Positions 34,413 to 43,242 of a stretch of 60,634 nt of DNA are shown in pieces. Origin of the DNA: an uncultured Jannaschia sp. (lineage in GTDB: Bacteria > Pseudomonadota > Alphaproteobacteria > Rhodobacterales > Rhodobacteraceae); NCBI GenBank assembly GCA_947494145.1, contig CANLTZ010000021.1:1-60634 (forward strand). Direction: 5' to 3'. Position numbers and translations under genes: made by a program. The notes beneath the pieces are model-generated. The model searched no databases. It saw only the letters and a program-made list of their open reading frames with translations, and had not been told where the DNA came from. The first letter of the stretch is position 1. The number at the start of each line of letters is the position of its first letter.

Positions 34413-35636
34413 TCACCCGCCGTCCCGCTCCACGCCCAGGTCCAGCGTCCCTTCCACATCCACCACCAGGATATCGCCGGGCAGAAGCGGCGTGTCGCGG
34501 TCAATCTCGACCCCATCCAGGCGGGCGGCGCGGGGACCTTGGACGGTGAAGCGCACCTCCAACGCCTCCTGCAACAGGGGCAGGTCGGCATTGTCTTCGC
34601 TCAGCACGGTCAATTCCTCCAGCGCGAAGCGGTGATCGCTGCGCGCCAGCTGCAAATTGGCCCGCGCCTCACGCAGCTCCATCAGGCGATTGCGCTGCTG
34701 GGTGGTCAGGAAATCCACGCGGTTACGCTCCGCCAGGGACCGGGCGCGCCGCGCCACCACCTTGGAATTTTCCAGGGCCAGCAATTCCTCGCGGTCATCG
34801 GCCAGACGCTGCTGCAAGGTCGAGGTCCGCGCCGTGGTCGCCAAACCCTGGGACCGCAGGTTCTCCAGATCGGCGAATTCTTCTTCCAGATCCACAAGCG
34901 CCTGTTCCTTGACGGCGATGCGCGCATTGAACAGTTCGATCTGTTCGCTGAAATCTTCGATCTCGCTTTCCCACGACGCCAGAAGCGCTGCGGCGCGCTC
35001 CCGCTCCACCTGGATGCGGTCGGTTTGGGCGGCGATCTGGCCATCGAGACGGCCCTGCTGGTCGCGGGGGACAAGGTCGCGCAACACCGGCGACAGCGTA
35101 ACGGGCGCGTCGGGCCCAGCCAAAGCGGCTTCCAATCCGGCAATCGTCGTGACGGCCAAGGCGATGTTTTCGGCCGCCGTGGCCGCCCGGCGCCCGGCAT
35201 TGACGGCCAGCACATCGGCATTGGGCCCGGCCACGTCTTCGCTGCCCAGACCGCCCGCCAGGGCCAGGGCCGAGCCCACGCTCATGCCCGGCAGGTAGTC
35301 GTAGCGGCCACTGCGTTCCACGAAGCCCGACACGACGATGGGCGCATATTGGGACACTTCCACCGACACGAAGGACACGCCGCTGAAGCCGCCTTCGACC
35401 ATGCCTTCGCTGATGGCGGTTTCCACCTCATCGAGGGTGCGGTCCGCGGCGGTGATGCTGCCCAATTCCGACAGGCGGATATTGCCGTCCAGATCGACCA
35501 TGGTGGTCTTGGGCGTCTCAAGGAAATCGTAATCGACGGTCACCAGATCGCCCACCACCAGCCGGTAGCTTTCGGCAGCGAGCGGGCCCGCCAGGGCAGT
35601 CAAAGCGAAGGTCACAAAAAGGCCGAGAAGACGCAT
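34413..35636 (-). CDS. Polysaccharide export protein (Wza/ExoF-like)
   Basis: A 407-aa periplasmic or outer membrane protein with a signal peptide (MRLLGLFVTFALTALAGPLAAES). The poly_export domain (YRLVVGDLVTVDYDFLETP ... GNIRLSELGSI) and an SLBB-type domain (IVVSGFVERSGRYDYLPGMS) occupy the first 150 residues. Residues of about 200-340 are a long coiled coil, as in ExoF. A second SLBB-like end (LLPGDILVVDVEG) follows. No lipobox cysteine is present, so ExoF-like rather than classical Wza lipoprotein is more likely. It forms the envelope exit path with the Wzz/BY-kinase. It is convergent with the glycosyltransferase row and separated from it by repeats. Confidence 0.9.
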   Translation of the reverse strand: MRLLGLFVTFALTALAGPLAAESYRLVVGDLVTVDYDFLETPKTTMVDLDGNIRLSELGSITAADRTLDEVETAISEGMVEGGFSGVSFVSVEVSQYAPIVVSGFVERSGRYDYLPGMSVGSALALAGGLGSEDVAGPNADVLAVNAGRRAATAAENIALAVTTIAGLEAALAGPDAPVTLSPVLRDLVPRDQQGRLDGQIAAQTDRIQVERERAAALLASWESEIEDFSEQIELFNARIAVKEQALVDLEEEFADLENLRSQGLATTARTSTLQQRLADDREELLALENSKVVARRARSLAERNRVDFLTTQQRNRLMELREARANLQLARSDHRFALEELTVLSEDNADLPLLQEALEVRFTVQGPRAARLDGVEIDRDTPLLPGDILVVDVEGTLDLGVERDGG

Positions 35637-35852
35637 GGGACAGAAAGCTCCCCGTTGGAATGGTCAGGGGTGATCCAGGGCACGGGCACCCGCGCGACCC
35701 CGCGACACGCTTCCGTCCTGTCTTGTCACGGGCGCGGCAAGGCTTCCAGCCAAAAGACAGGCGCGGTGTCGATGGGCCGTCTGATGCGGCCATGAACATA
35801 ATAAACCTTAACGCTTCGTAAAATTGGAGCGGCAAAGCGATAATCTGACCCC

Positions 35853-36614
35853 TCACGCCAAAGCCGCCCACCGCGCGCCCAGATCCTTCAGCGCCGTCAT
35901 GAACGGCACCGGCCCATAGCTGGCCCGCGCCACGCCCAGGGCCGCCACCTCGGCCACGCTGCGATTGCCCCCCGTCATCATCACATTGACCGGCAGCGGC
36001 GCTGCTTCGACGACCGCACGTATCAGGTCGGGCGTATCGAGACCCGGCACGAAGAACCCGCTGGCCCCGGCCTCGGCATAGGCCCGGCCCCGCGCGCCCG
36101 CATCCTCCACCAGACCTCCATGCTGGACGGCATCCTTCTGCTGCAAGAACAGATCGGTGCGCGCATTGATAAACAGCGCCACGCCCTCGGCCTCGGCCGC
36201 CGCGCGGATGGCGGCGATGCGGGCGGATTGCGCCGCGACCGCGTGCAGCCCCTCGCCCCCCACGCGCCGGTCTTCGAAATTGAGCCCGATGGCCCCTGCC
36301 CCGATCAGACGCCGCACGTTTTCGCCCACGGCCTCGGGCGCCTCCGCATAGGCGCCCTCGAAATCCACCGTGACGGGGATGTCCACGCTGGCCGTGATGC
36401 GCTCCACGATGCGCAAGACCAGATCGAGGGGGATCGCTTCGCCATCGGGGTAGCCATGGGCGGCGGCCACCGACCAGCTGCCCGTGGCCACGGCCTTGGC
36501 CCCCGCCTTGGCCAAGGTCTGGGCGCCCGCCGCGTCCCAGATGTTGTAAAGCACCAAAGGCGTGCCAGGCACGTGCAGATCGGCGAAGTGCCGGGCTGTG
36601 TCAGTCTGGGTCAT
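35853..36614 (-). CDS. Isocitrate lyase/PEP mutase family enzyme
   Basis: A 253-aa TIM-barrel enzyme. LVLYNIWDAAGAQTLAKAGAKAVATGSWSVA and the barrel strand IPVTVDFEGAY (the D...E metal ligands) fit the PEP mutase/isocitrate lyase superfamily, as does LNFEDRRVGGEGLH. The canonical KKCGH catalytic loop of isocitrate lyase is not evident, so it belongs to the broad 'oxaloacetate decarboxylase/carboxyvinyl-phosphonate' group whose substrates vary. The start lies 14 bp inside the Ada gene, so the two are co-transcribed. It is ordinary metabolic cargo without a clear link to EPS. Confidence 0.82.
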   Translation of the reverse strand: MTQTDTARHFADLHVPGTPLVLYNIWDAAGAQTLAKAGAKAVATGSWSVAAAHGYPDGEAIPLDLVLRIVERITASVDIPVTVDFEGAYAEAPEAVGENVRRLIGAGAIGLNFEDRRVGGEGLHAVAAQSARIAAIRAAAEAEGVALFINARTDLFLQQKDAVQHGGLVEDAGARGRAYAEAGASGFFVPGLDTPDLIRAVVEAAPLPVNVMMTGGNRSVAEVAALGVARASYGPVPFMTALKDLGARWAALA

Positions 36615-37689
36615 GGGGCGGGATCCTTTCGTAATGCCGTTCGATCTCGATCAGTTTTTGCTTACGCCAGAGCCCGCCACCATAGCCGGTCAGCGCCCCG
36701 TCGGCGCCCACCACGCGGTGGCAGGGAATGGCCAAAGCGATGGGGTTGGCCCCATTGGCGCGGGCCACGGCGCGGATGGCGTCGGGGCGGTCCAGGGCCC
36801 GGGCCAGCGCGCCATAGGACAGCGTTTGGCCTGCGGGAATGGTGCGCAGCTTGCCCCAGACGGCGCGCTGGAAAGGCGTGCCCAGGGGGCGTAGCTCGGT
36901 GTCGAAGCGCGCGCTTTCGCCCGCGAAATAGGCGGAAAGCTCAGCTTCGACCTGGTCCACAGGCGCGAAGCGGCCCAGGCCCAGCCGCCCGCCGGTGCTG
37001 CGCACCAGCGCCTGCACTTCGCGCGCCAACCCCTTGCGATCGGTGAATTCCAACAGGTGAAGGGCGGTGGCGCTGGAAATGGCGATCATTGCGCCCAGGG
37101 GTGTCTCGACCGGGTCGGCGCGCAAGGGGGCCTCCGCCAGCAGCGCGCCGGGCGCGCAACCCAAAAGCCCGGCCACGGCCGCGCGAAACGCCGTGGGCGA
37201 GGCATAGCCCGCCTCGACCTGCGCGGCGATGACCGAAGCCCCCTGCCCCAGCGTGGCCAGGCCCCGCCCCACCCGCCGCTGCCGCGCCATGTCGAGGAAC
37301 GTCATGCCGTAATGCCGCTTGAAGGCGCGCCGCACCGTGGACGGGTCATGGCCCAGTTCCACCAGATCGGCCTCGCACCAGCGGTGGTCGGGCCGAGCCT
37401 CCAGTGCGGCCAGCAAGGCAGCCACCGCTGGGTCGCTTTCGGCGGCGGGGCGCAAGGGGTGGCAGCGCTGGCAGGGCCGGAAGCCCTCGGCCAGGCAGGC
37501 GGCCACGGTGGCGTGGAAGCGGCAATTGCCGCGCTTTGGCTTGCGGGCCGGACAGGTCAGCCGACAGAACACCCCCGTGGAGGTCACCGCCACATAGGCC
37601 CGCCCATCAAAGGCCGGATCCCGCGCCAGAAGCGCAGCATAAAGCGTATCGTCGTCCAGATCGAACAGCATGAAGGGGGTGTAGCCCAT
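36601..37689 (-). CDS. ada: Ada-type methylated-DNA repair protein and regulator
   Basis: A 362-aa protein from the ATG at 37689; an ATG at 37671 gives 356 aa. The order matches Ada: an N-terminal methylphosphotriester domain with four zinc-site cysteines (FCRLTCPARKP and RPCQRCHP), an AraC-type helix-turn-helix (DPSTVRRAFKRHYGMTFLDMARQRR), and a C-terminal O6-alkylguanine transferase domain with PCHRV, whose Cys accepts the alkyl group. Methylation of the N-terminal Cys turns Ada into an activator of its own operon, here including the PEP-mutase-family gene. A palindromic ParB-like site lies 66 bp upstream. Confidence 0.93.
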   Translation of the reverse strand: MGYTPFMLFDLDDDTLYAALLARDPAFDGRAYVAVTSTGVFCRLTCPARKPKRGNCRFHATVAACLAEGFRPCQRCHPLRPAAESDPAVAALLAALEARPDHRWCEADLVELGHDPSTVRRAFKRHYGMTFLDMARQRRVGRGLATLGQGASVIAAQVEAGYASPTAFRAAVAGLLGCAPGALLAEAPLRADPVETPLGAMIAISSATALHLLEFTDRKGLAREVQALVRSTGGRLGLGRFAPVDQVEAELSAYFAGESARFDTELRPLGTPFQRAVWGKLRTIPAGQTLSYGALARALDRPDAIRAVARANGANPIALAIPCHRVVGADGALTGYGGGLWRKQKLIEIERHYERIPPHDPD

Positions 37690-37754
37690 CCCAGGCAGCG
37701 ATGCTGCCAGCGATCGGGCGCCTATTGCGATTTTAAGGTCCGGCGCGGCGCAAA

Positions 37755-37995
37755 ATGTTTCGCGTGCGAAACATCCAAGGCAGGCTCGGGGGACGGCAGC
37801 GGCGCGCCCGCGGGGGTTTCACACCCCCGCACCCCCGTGGGATATTTGAGCCAGGAAGAAGACCAAGACATCTCTTAAATGTTTCGCACGCGAAACATCG
37901 GGAAGCCCCCGCCCCTTCATCCTGGTGGAAATACTCCACGGGGGTGCGGGGGTGTGAAACCCCCGCGGGCGGCACATGTTTCGCACGCGAAACAT
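37755..37995. repeat. Palindrome module A: three ParB-site-like 20-mers and two G/C-rich units
   Basis: ATGTTTCGCNNGCGAAACAT occurs at 37755-37774, 37879-37898 and 37976-37995. Between them lie a GGGGGTTTCACACCCCCG-type unit (37811-37860) and its inverted relative (37915-37970). The stretch 37879-37966 is almost identical to 44941-45028. The arms resemble parS sites (TGTTTC...GAAACA). It occupies the space between ada and the phosphatase gene. Confidence 0.8.
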
Positions 37996-38006
37996 TGCAG
38001 CGGGGC

Positions 38007-38795
38007 TTACGGGCGCCCCACATCGCTTGCATCCACATAGACCCATCGCAGACCCTTGGGGCCGCTGAACACCGCCGCACTCAGCCGCCCGGTGCGATAG
38101 GCACCGGTATCGACGCCGATGCGGCCCCGTTCGGCCCGGATGCTGTCGGTGATGACATGGCCATGGACCACCCAGAGCCCGTCGCGGCGCATCCGGCGGC
38201 GAAAGCGCGGATGGCCCCAAAGCAGGATGTCGGCCGGCTGGCTTTCGATGGGCCGAAGCGGGTCGGCGCCCGCATGGACCACCGCCAGATTGCCCAGCCG
38301 CGTGGAAAGCGGGCGCGCCCGGAGCCACAGGATCATGTCGCGCCCCAAGGCCCGCGCCAGCCCCTGCCCCATGGAAACCCAATCCTGGGTGTCGACCTCT
38401 ACCCCATAGGCGCGCAGCGTGGCCTCTCCGCCAGCGCGCAGCCAAAGGGGGCCGGCGGCTTCGGGGCTGCGCAGAAAATCCAGCATCATCGCTTCGTGGT
38501 TGCCCATCAGGCAGGTGACATTGGGCAGCTCGTCCAGTTGGCGCAGGCGGTTCAGAACCGCCCGGCTGTCGGGGCCGCGGTCGATATAGTCGCCCACGAA
38601 AACCGATGGGTGGCGCATGTCGAGCCGCAGCAGCAGCGCCTCAAGCAGATCGGCACAGCCATGCAGATCGCCCACCACCTGCACCCGCTCGGCCCCTTCG
38701 GGCAGCATGACGGGCCCCGGGCCGCGGCCCAGGCCCAGGCGCACCCGCAAGGCCGGTCGGATCGTCACATTCTTGCTGTTGTCCAAACGGTCCAT
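38007..38795 (-). CDS. PPP-type metallophosphatase 2 (Ser/Thr phosphatase-like)
   Basis: A 262-aa protein from the ATG at 38795; the frame stays open to 38885 but that part is low quality. The calcineurin-like signature is complete: VVGDLHGC, FVGDYIDRGPDS, LMGNHEAMML and VHGHVITDS, so all metal ligands are present. It is related to the phosphatase at 21798 but keeps the normal GNHE where that protein has GQHE. Its substrate is unknown; Ser/Thr or Tyr phosphoproteins of the EPS locus or of the kinase operon are candidates by location only. A ParB-like palindrome lies 11 bp beyond its stop. Confidence 0.83.
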   Translation of the reverse strand: MDRLDNSKNVTIRPALRVRLGLGRGPGPVMLPEGAERVQVVGDLHGCADLLEALLLRLDMRHPSVFVGDYIDRGPDSRAVLNRLRQLDELPNVTCLMGNHEAMMLDFLRSPEAAGPLWLRAGGEATLRAYGVEVDTQDWVSMGQGLARALGRDMILWLRARPLSTRLGNLAVVHAGADPLRPIESQPADILLWGHPRFRRRMRRDGLWVVHGHVITDSIRAERGRIGVDTGAYRTGRLSAAVFSGPKGLRWVYVDASDVGRP

Positions 38796-38962
38796 TTCAA
38801 CCCGTACACGCCGCCAAGACCATAGAGCGCAGGCGCAGGCCCCGTCCATCGCCGCCCGGCCAGGGGGCACCGTACGCTGCCCCAATTGTCCAAATGCGGG
38901 ATTGCACCGCGAGATTGCTCGTCCTTACACACCCTCGGGCATCACGAAAGAGGGACCTTCCA

Positions 38963-40576
38963 ATGCCCGTTATCAACGACACCTATGAAGAGACCTGCAC
39001 CCGACGCTGGAAAGCCGTCGCCGGGCCCGGACAGGTCTTCATTGAAAATCGCCATCCCGAAGAAGCGCTCTTTTGGGTCTTTGGCACCGACACGGCGCCC
39101 ACCCTGTCGCAGGGTTACGGCCTGCCGCCAGCCCATGCCACGCGGTCGCGGGCCGAAGCCATCATCGTGCCGTCCGGGCGCATCTTGTGGGTGCGCACGG
39201 CCCGGGCCGCCGCCCCCGCCGACTTCGCCCATCCGCTGCTTTTGACCGTGGCCCGGTTGCCCGGGCCCGTAACGGTGCCCGATGACGATACCGATACCGC
39301 GCCGCCACCCCCTCCTCCGCCACCCCCTCCTCCGCCGCCCCCTCCTCCGCCCCCGCCGGACGAAGAGCCGGGCGATACGCTGGCCCCGGCCAATCTGTTC
39401 AGCGCGGCGCAAAGCGCCTTCGACGACGCCGCCCATGTGGATGGCCGCGGGAATTGGGACATCACGGGCGGACGGCTGGTCAATACCGGCGGGGCGCCTG
39501 GCGCCGATGCCCGTATCAGCTTCGCCGCGCCCCTGACGACGGGACGCCCCCATATGGCCGTCTGCGACCTGGCCGTGACCTCGGGCAATGTGCGGATCCG
39601 TCTGGGGGGCGCAGGCTCCAGCAACGGGCAGCGCACAGTCGCGTCGCAATCGGATTGGCAGGGGTTCAACTACTTCTCGGCCGACAATCTGAGCGCAGCC
39701 TTCCCCCGGATCGAAGCCAAGCCCAATAACAGCTTCAGCGGCTCGCTGGACGATCTGCGGGTCTATGATTTGTCCTCGGTGGACCCGACCCAGGTGGCCT
39801 GCGATGTCATCATCGTCGGCGGTGACAGCAATTCGGCCAATGGTGGCGCCAACCATGTCAGCAATGCCAATCGCGAAACCGACTATGACCCGCGGATCTG
39901 GTGCCTGCCCTCGGAGACGCTGACGGAAATCGGCTGCACCCGGCATGTCCCCTTCCCCGCCATCGAGCCCATCCCCCATGTCACGGGCCGTGGCACGTCG
40001 CCCGCCCATGCCCTGGCCTCGCGCGTGGCGGATTGGTCGGCGGCGCGCGGGCGGCCCATCCTGATCTTGCCGGTGGGTCTGCCGGGATCGGGCCTTCTGG
40101 GCAGCGCGGAATGGGATCCCGACAGCACGCAGCCGGACACCGGTGGCGTGGCCTGGGCCAATATGGTCGCCGGTGTGAATGCCGTGCAGGCCATGGGTCC
40201 CGCCCATGAGATCATCGGCGCCGCCTGGTCCCATGGGGTCAACGACCGCAGCGCCAATCCCAGCTTCTGGCAGGATGCGATGGCGGTCTTCGTGAACCGC
40301 TTCCGCACGGACATCGCCGATGTGCCCATGACGAACTGGTTGGTGGGCGGCCATTTCCAGGGCACCAATTCCGACCTGATGCGCGCGGCCCAGGCCGAGC
40401 TGGACCAAGACAGCGGCAATGCACGGGCCATCGACCGCTACCGCGTGGTCACGCCCCTGGTCACCGGCGGAATCGGGGGGTCGGACGACCCGCATTACGC
40501 CGCCGAAGCCCAGCACGAAAACGGGCGCCGCGCGGGCGATGCCCTCTTGTCGCTTCTACAAGCCGCCAACCCCTAA
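38963..40576 (+). CDS. SGNH-hydrolase/carbohydrate-esterase-like protein with polyproline linker
   Basis: 537 aa from the ATG at 38963, behind GAGGG. Residues 1-95 are a compact beta-rich domain of no recognised family. A run of about 20 prolines (around 115-135) follows, then a 120-residue jelly-roll-like region. The C-terminal half opens with VIIVGGDSNSANGG (GDSN block I, catalytic Ser) and ends with DDPHYAAEAQ, the DxxH pair, as in the sialate-acetylesterase (SASA) group of SGNH esterases. It may deacylate polysaccharide, perhaps the EPS acylated by the enzyme at 16126 (inference). No signal peptide is visible. The next gene follows after 12 bp. Confidence 0.65.
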   Translation: MPVINDTYEETCTRRWKAVAGPGQVFIENRHPEEALFWVFGTDTAPTLSQGYGLPPAHATRSRAEAIIVPSGRILWVRTARAAAPADFAHPLLLTVARLPGPVTVPDDDTDTAPPPPPPPPPPPPPPPPPPPDEEPGDTLAPANLFSAAQSAFDDAAHVDGRGNWDITGGRLVNTGGAPGADARISFAAPLTTGRPHMAVCDLAVTSGNVRIRLGGAGSSNGQRTVASQSDWQGFNYFSADNLSAAFPRIEAKPNNSFSGSLDDLRVYDLSSVDPTQVACDVIIVGGDSNSANGGANHVSNANRETDYDPRIWCLPSETLTEIGCTRHVPFPAIEPIPHVTGRGTSPAHALASRVADWSAARGRPILILPVGLPGSGLLGSAEWDPDSTQPDTGGVAWANMVAGVNAVQAMGPAHEIIGAAWSHGVNDRSANPSFWQDAMAVFVNRFRTDIADVPMTNWLVGGHFQGTNSDLMRAAQAELDQDSGNARAIDRYRVVTPLVTGGIGGSDDPHYAAEAQHENGRRAGDALLSLLQAANP

Positions 40577-40588
40577 GGAGGATCGAAC

Positions 40589-42994
40589 ATGTCGGACATC
40601 ACTCCGATGGCGCCCCAAACCGCCATGGCGGGCCATTCCATGGCCAACACCTTGCGCAAGAGCGAACGGGAGCTGTCGGGGACCGACATCCTGGGGCTCC
40701 GCGACGGCGAATTCGTCGTGTTGCCCCAGGCCGATCTGGAAGCGGGCCGGGCCGGGGATTTCGATGGCCTGATCCTGCGGCCGGAGAATTTCGGCGGCCA
40801 GGGCCTGTCCCAGCTCAACCGGTTCGTCATCCACCGGACCACCGAAGTTACCGTCCTGGAGCCCGGCCCCACCGCGCGCATGCGCCTGACCATCCCTGGC
40901 ATCCGGCAACAGGATTGGCCGTTTGGGGAAAGCGTGCGCATCCAAGGCGCGCTGAACCCCGAAAACAACGGCAATTTCGCCGTCCATGCGATCCGCGAAG
41001 GCGAATGGCTGGAAGTGATCAATGCCGATGCCGTGCCCGAGACGGGCCGCAATATCAAAATCAGCGCCTATGACGTGCGCATCGACCGCCAGGATTTCCG
41101 CTTCGATGCCAATGGCACGATCAACGCCACGGGCGGCAATTTCGACAATCGGCAGGCGCTGGACCAACTTATCGGGACGGCCCGCATCCTACAGGAAGCA
41201 GGCCGCCCCTTCGCCACCACCCTGGCGCTGGCGCAGAAGGCCTATCCCACCTCGCCGGGCTTCGATCTGAGGGGGCTGTCGAACCTGGCCCTGCGCGGCA
41301 GTGGCCGGACCAATTCGGGGATCGTGCAACTGGCCGATGCAGGCTTCACCGAGGATCGGCCCCATCTGTTCTATTGCCGCCCCGAAACCGGCGACCCGCA
41401 AGCCACCCGCATCACGCTTTCGGGGCTTTTCCTGATGGGCGCGGGCAATGCACTGTCGAGCAGTGCGGAGTATGGCGATGGCTACGGCGCGGGCCGCGGC
41501 GATCTGTTCCACGCCATCCAGAAGAAATCGGGCGATGAGACCGAAACCCAGGCCTCGTCGCGCTTCGCCAATTCGGTGGGCGGGGTCGACCCGCAATTCG
41601 ACATCACCGATTGCACTATCCGCGGGGCGTCGCGGCACAATGTCGTTTTGGGCGGTCGCGGCGATTGTCGTATATTTTACAATCACATAGGAGATGCAGA
41701 ATGCAATGGCATCGTCTATAACCTCTATGACAGCAAGATGGGGTTCAACGTCATCTCGGGCTGTGGCGAAAGTGCCGTGCGCTTCCTCAGGGGCAGCAAC
41801 AACATCCAAGTGGAATACGACCTTTACTATTTCAACGGCACCAATCAGGGCCGCCGCATCCCCGCAGATGCGCCCTTCGAAGACATCATGGCCGCGCTCT
41901 GCACCGTCTGGGTGGATGCCACCAACATCAAGTTCACCGGCACAAGGCTGGAAGACAGTGCCGCCGCCGCGCTGGTGATCGGGGGGCGCGCCAATAACCT
42001 GCAAGCCGCGCTCGACCTCAATTCGGTGGGCTCGCTGGGCCCCGTGGGGTCGGATCGGGATTTCCCCACCTATCCCGGCCTGCAGATCGGCGGCATCGAC
42101 TGGTACGGCGAAAACGGCATCCCGGCGGTTTACGTGATGCCGGGCGCCGCGGATCTGCAAGGGGTCGAGATGGACCTGCTCTGGCGCACGGGGCGGCGCA
42201 CGCAAGCCGTCAGCGAGGTGGTGCGCCTGGGCGCCAGCGGCTCGGGGCGGCCCTATAGCCATATGGGCCTGCGCATCACCACGGGCGTCAACCAGAACAA
42301 GCCAGATCGCCCCACCGTCGATGCCCCTGCCCCCACTTGGGAAGCCAGTGGCGGCGTGCAGCATTTCTCGGGGCGCCATGTCGCGCTGGATGATGGGACG
42401 CGCATCCAGCAAGTGCTGGACGAGGTCACGGTCCGGGTGAATGGCGTGCTGGACCACCAGGTCCATTGCCGCCCGCGCCGGGCGCTGTTCGAAGACCGGA
42501 TCAGCGCCCATGACCCGCTGCTTGTCTTCGACACCGAAGTGCCGGACCGGATCCGCATCCTGGATATGGTGGTGGATGCCGATGCCGGCACGCTGGAGCT
42601 GACCTTGGAAGAGCCCGCCCCGGCGGCTAACTTCCAAGCCCTTAGAATCATTGGCTCCCGCGACAATAGGGGGCGGTATCGCATCCGCCGCATTTCGGGC
42701 AATCGCGTCATCCTCGACGCCCCCGATGCCGTCCCCGAAATCCCGCGCAACGGCACCCGCGTGATCATGCCGGCAGAGGGCGAGTTGCGCGTCCCCGCCC
42801 GCCAGATTCCGGGCGCCGAGCGGCGCTATCTGGCCCGGACGATCGGTGCCAGTGCCAGGGGCGATATGGGCAGCGTCACCATCAGGGGCCTGGGCGATGG
42901 CAGCGGCAGCGCCGTGCTGCAAAGCAGCGGTCAGGAAATCGTGACCCGGATCAACCATCTGGGCCAGGAGGTGGTGATTTCCAACACCGCCTAA
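40589..42994 (+). CDS. Right-handed beta-helix protein
   Basis: An 801-aa protein with a very strong ribosome site (AAGGAGG, 8 bp before the ATG). Residues of about 170-500 show right-handed beta-helix character with stacked short strands and Asn/Gly turns (CTIRGASRHNVVLGG, CRIFYNHIGDAECNGIVYN, MGFNVISGCGESAVRF). Such folds bind or cut polysaccharides, as in pectate lyases, alginate epimerases and phage tailspikes. The C-terminal 250 residues are beta-rich without a recognised domain. No signal peptide is seen. It is coupled to the esterase-like gene, suggesting a two-protein polysaccharide-modifying unit. A short AT-rich patch lies at 41640-41705. Confidence 0.7.
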   Translation: MSDITPMAPQTAMAGHSMANTLRKSERELSGTDILGLRDGEFVVLPQADLEAGRAGDFDGLILRPENFGGQGLSQLNRFVIHRTTEVTVLEPGPTARMRLTIPGIRQQDWPFGESVRIQGALNPENNGNFAVHAIREGEWLEVINADAVPETGRNIKISAYDVRIDRQDFRFDANGTINATGGNFDNRQALDQLIGTARILQEAGRPFATTLALAQKAYPTSPGFDLRGLSNLALRGSGRTNSGIVQLADAGFTEDRPHLFYCRPETGDPQATRITLSGLFLMGAGNALSSSAEYGDGYGAGRGDLFHAIQKKSGDETETQASSRFANSVGGVDPQFDITDCTIRGASRHNVVLGGRGDCRIFYNHIGDAECNGIVYNLYDSKMGFNVISGCGESAVRFLRGSNNIQVEYDLYYFNGTNQGRRIPADAPFEDIMAALCTVWVDATNIKFTGTRLEDSAAAALVIGGRANNLQAALDLNSVGSLGPVGSDRDFPTYPGLQIGGIDWYGENGIPAVYVMPGAADLQGVEMDLLWRTGRRTQAVSEVVRLGASGSGRPYSHMGLRITTGVNQNKPDRPTVDAPAPTWEASGGVQHFSGRHVALDDGTRIQQVLDEVTVRVNGVLDHQVHCRPRRALFEDRISAHDPLLVFDTEVPDRIRILDMVVDADAGTLELTLEEPAPAANFQALRIIGSRDNRGRYRIRRISGNRVILDAPDAVPEIPRNGTRVIMPAEGELRVPARQIPGAERRYLARTIGASARGDMGSVTIRGLGDGSGSAVLQSSGQEIVTRINHLGQEVVISNTA

Positions 42995-42999
42995 GGACC

Positions 43000-43032
43000 G
43001 GGCCGCGAAACCGGCTTCCGGTTTTGCGGCCC
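43000..43032 (+). terminator. Stem-loop after the beta-helix gene
   Basis: GGGCCGCGAAACCGG (43000-43014) pairs with CCGGTTTTGCGGCCC (43018-43032) with a single mismatch. It lies 5 bp after the stop. There is no T-run. Confidence 0.6.
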
Positions 43033-43242
43033 CCATGACCGGCCACTGGAATGCAGGCCAATGGCCGTGCCGCGGGAAGAAGACCCTTTTGGGCTTGCTC
43101 CGCCCCGGGATTTGACCCGCACCCGGGGGGCCGGATCACCCGGCCCCCCTGCCCTGCCCCCAAGAACTTGGCGTCCTGCGGTTGATCCCCGGCGCAGCTT
43201 CTTCCACGGTTCGCCCCTGTCGCAACCCTGGGGGCATGACCC

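Noticed and set aside
37741-38000. Small frames reading MFRVRNI or CFACET that recur near several palindromes
   Set aside because: They are translations of the 20-bp palindrome itself and have no independent coding support, apart from the two copies that truly lie within parB.
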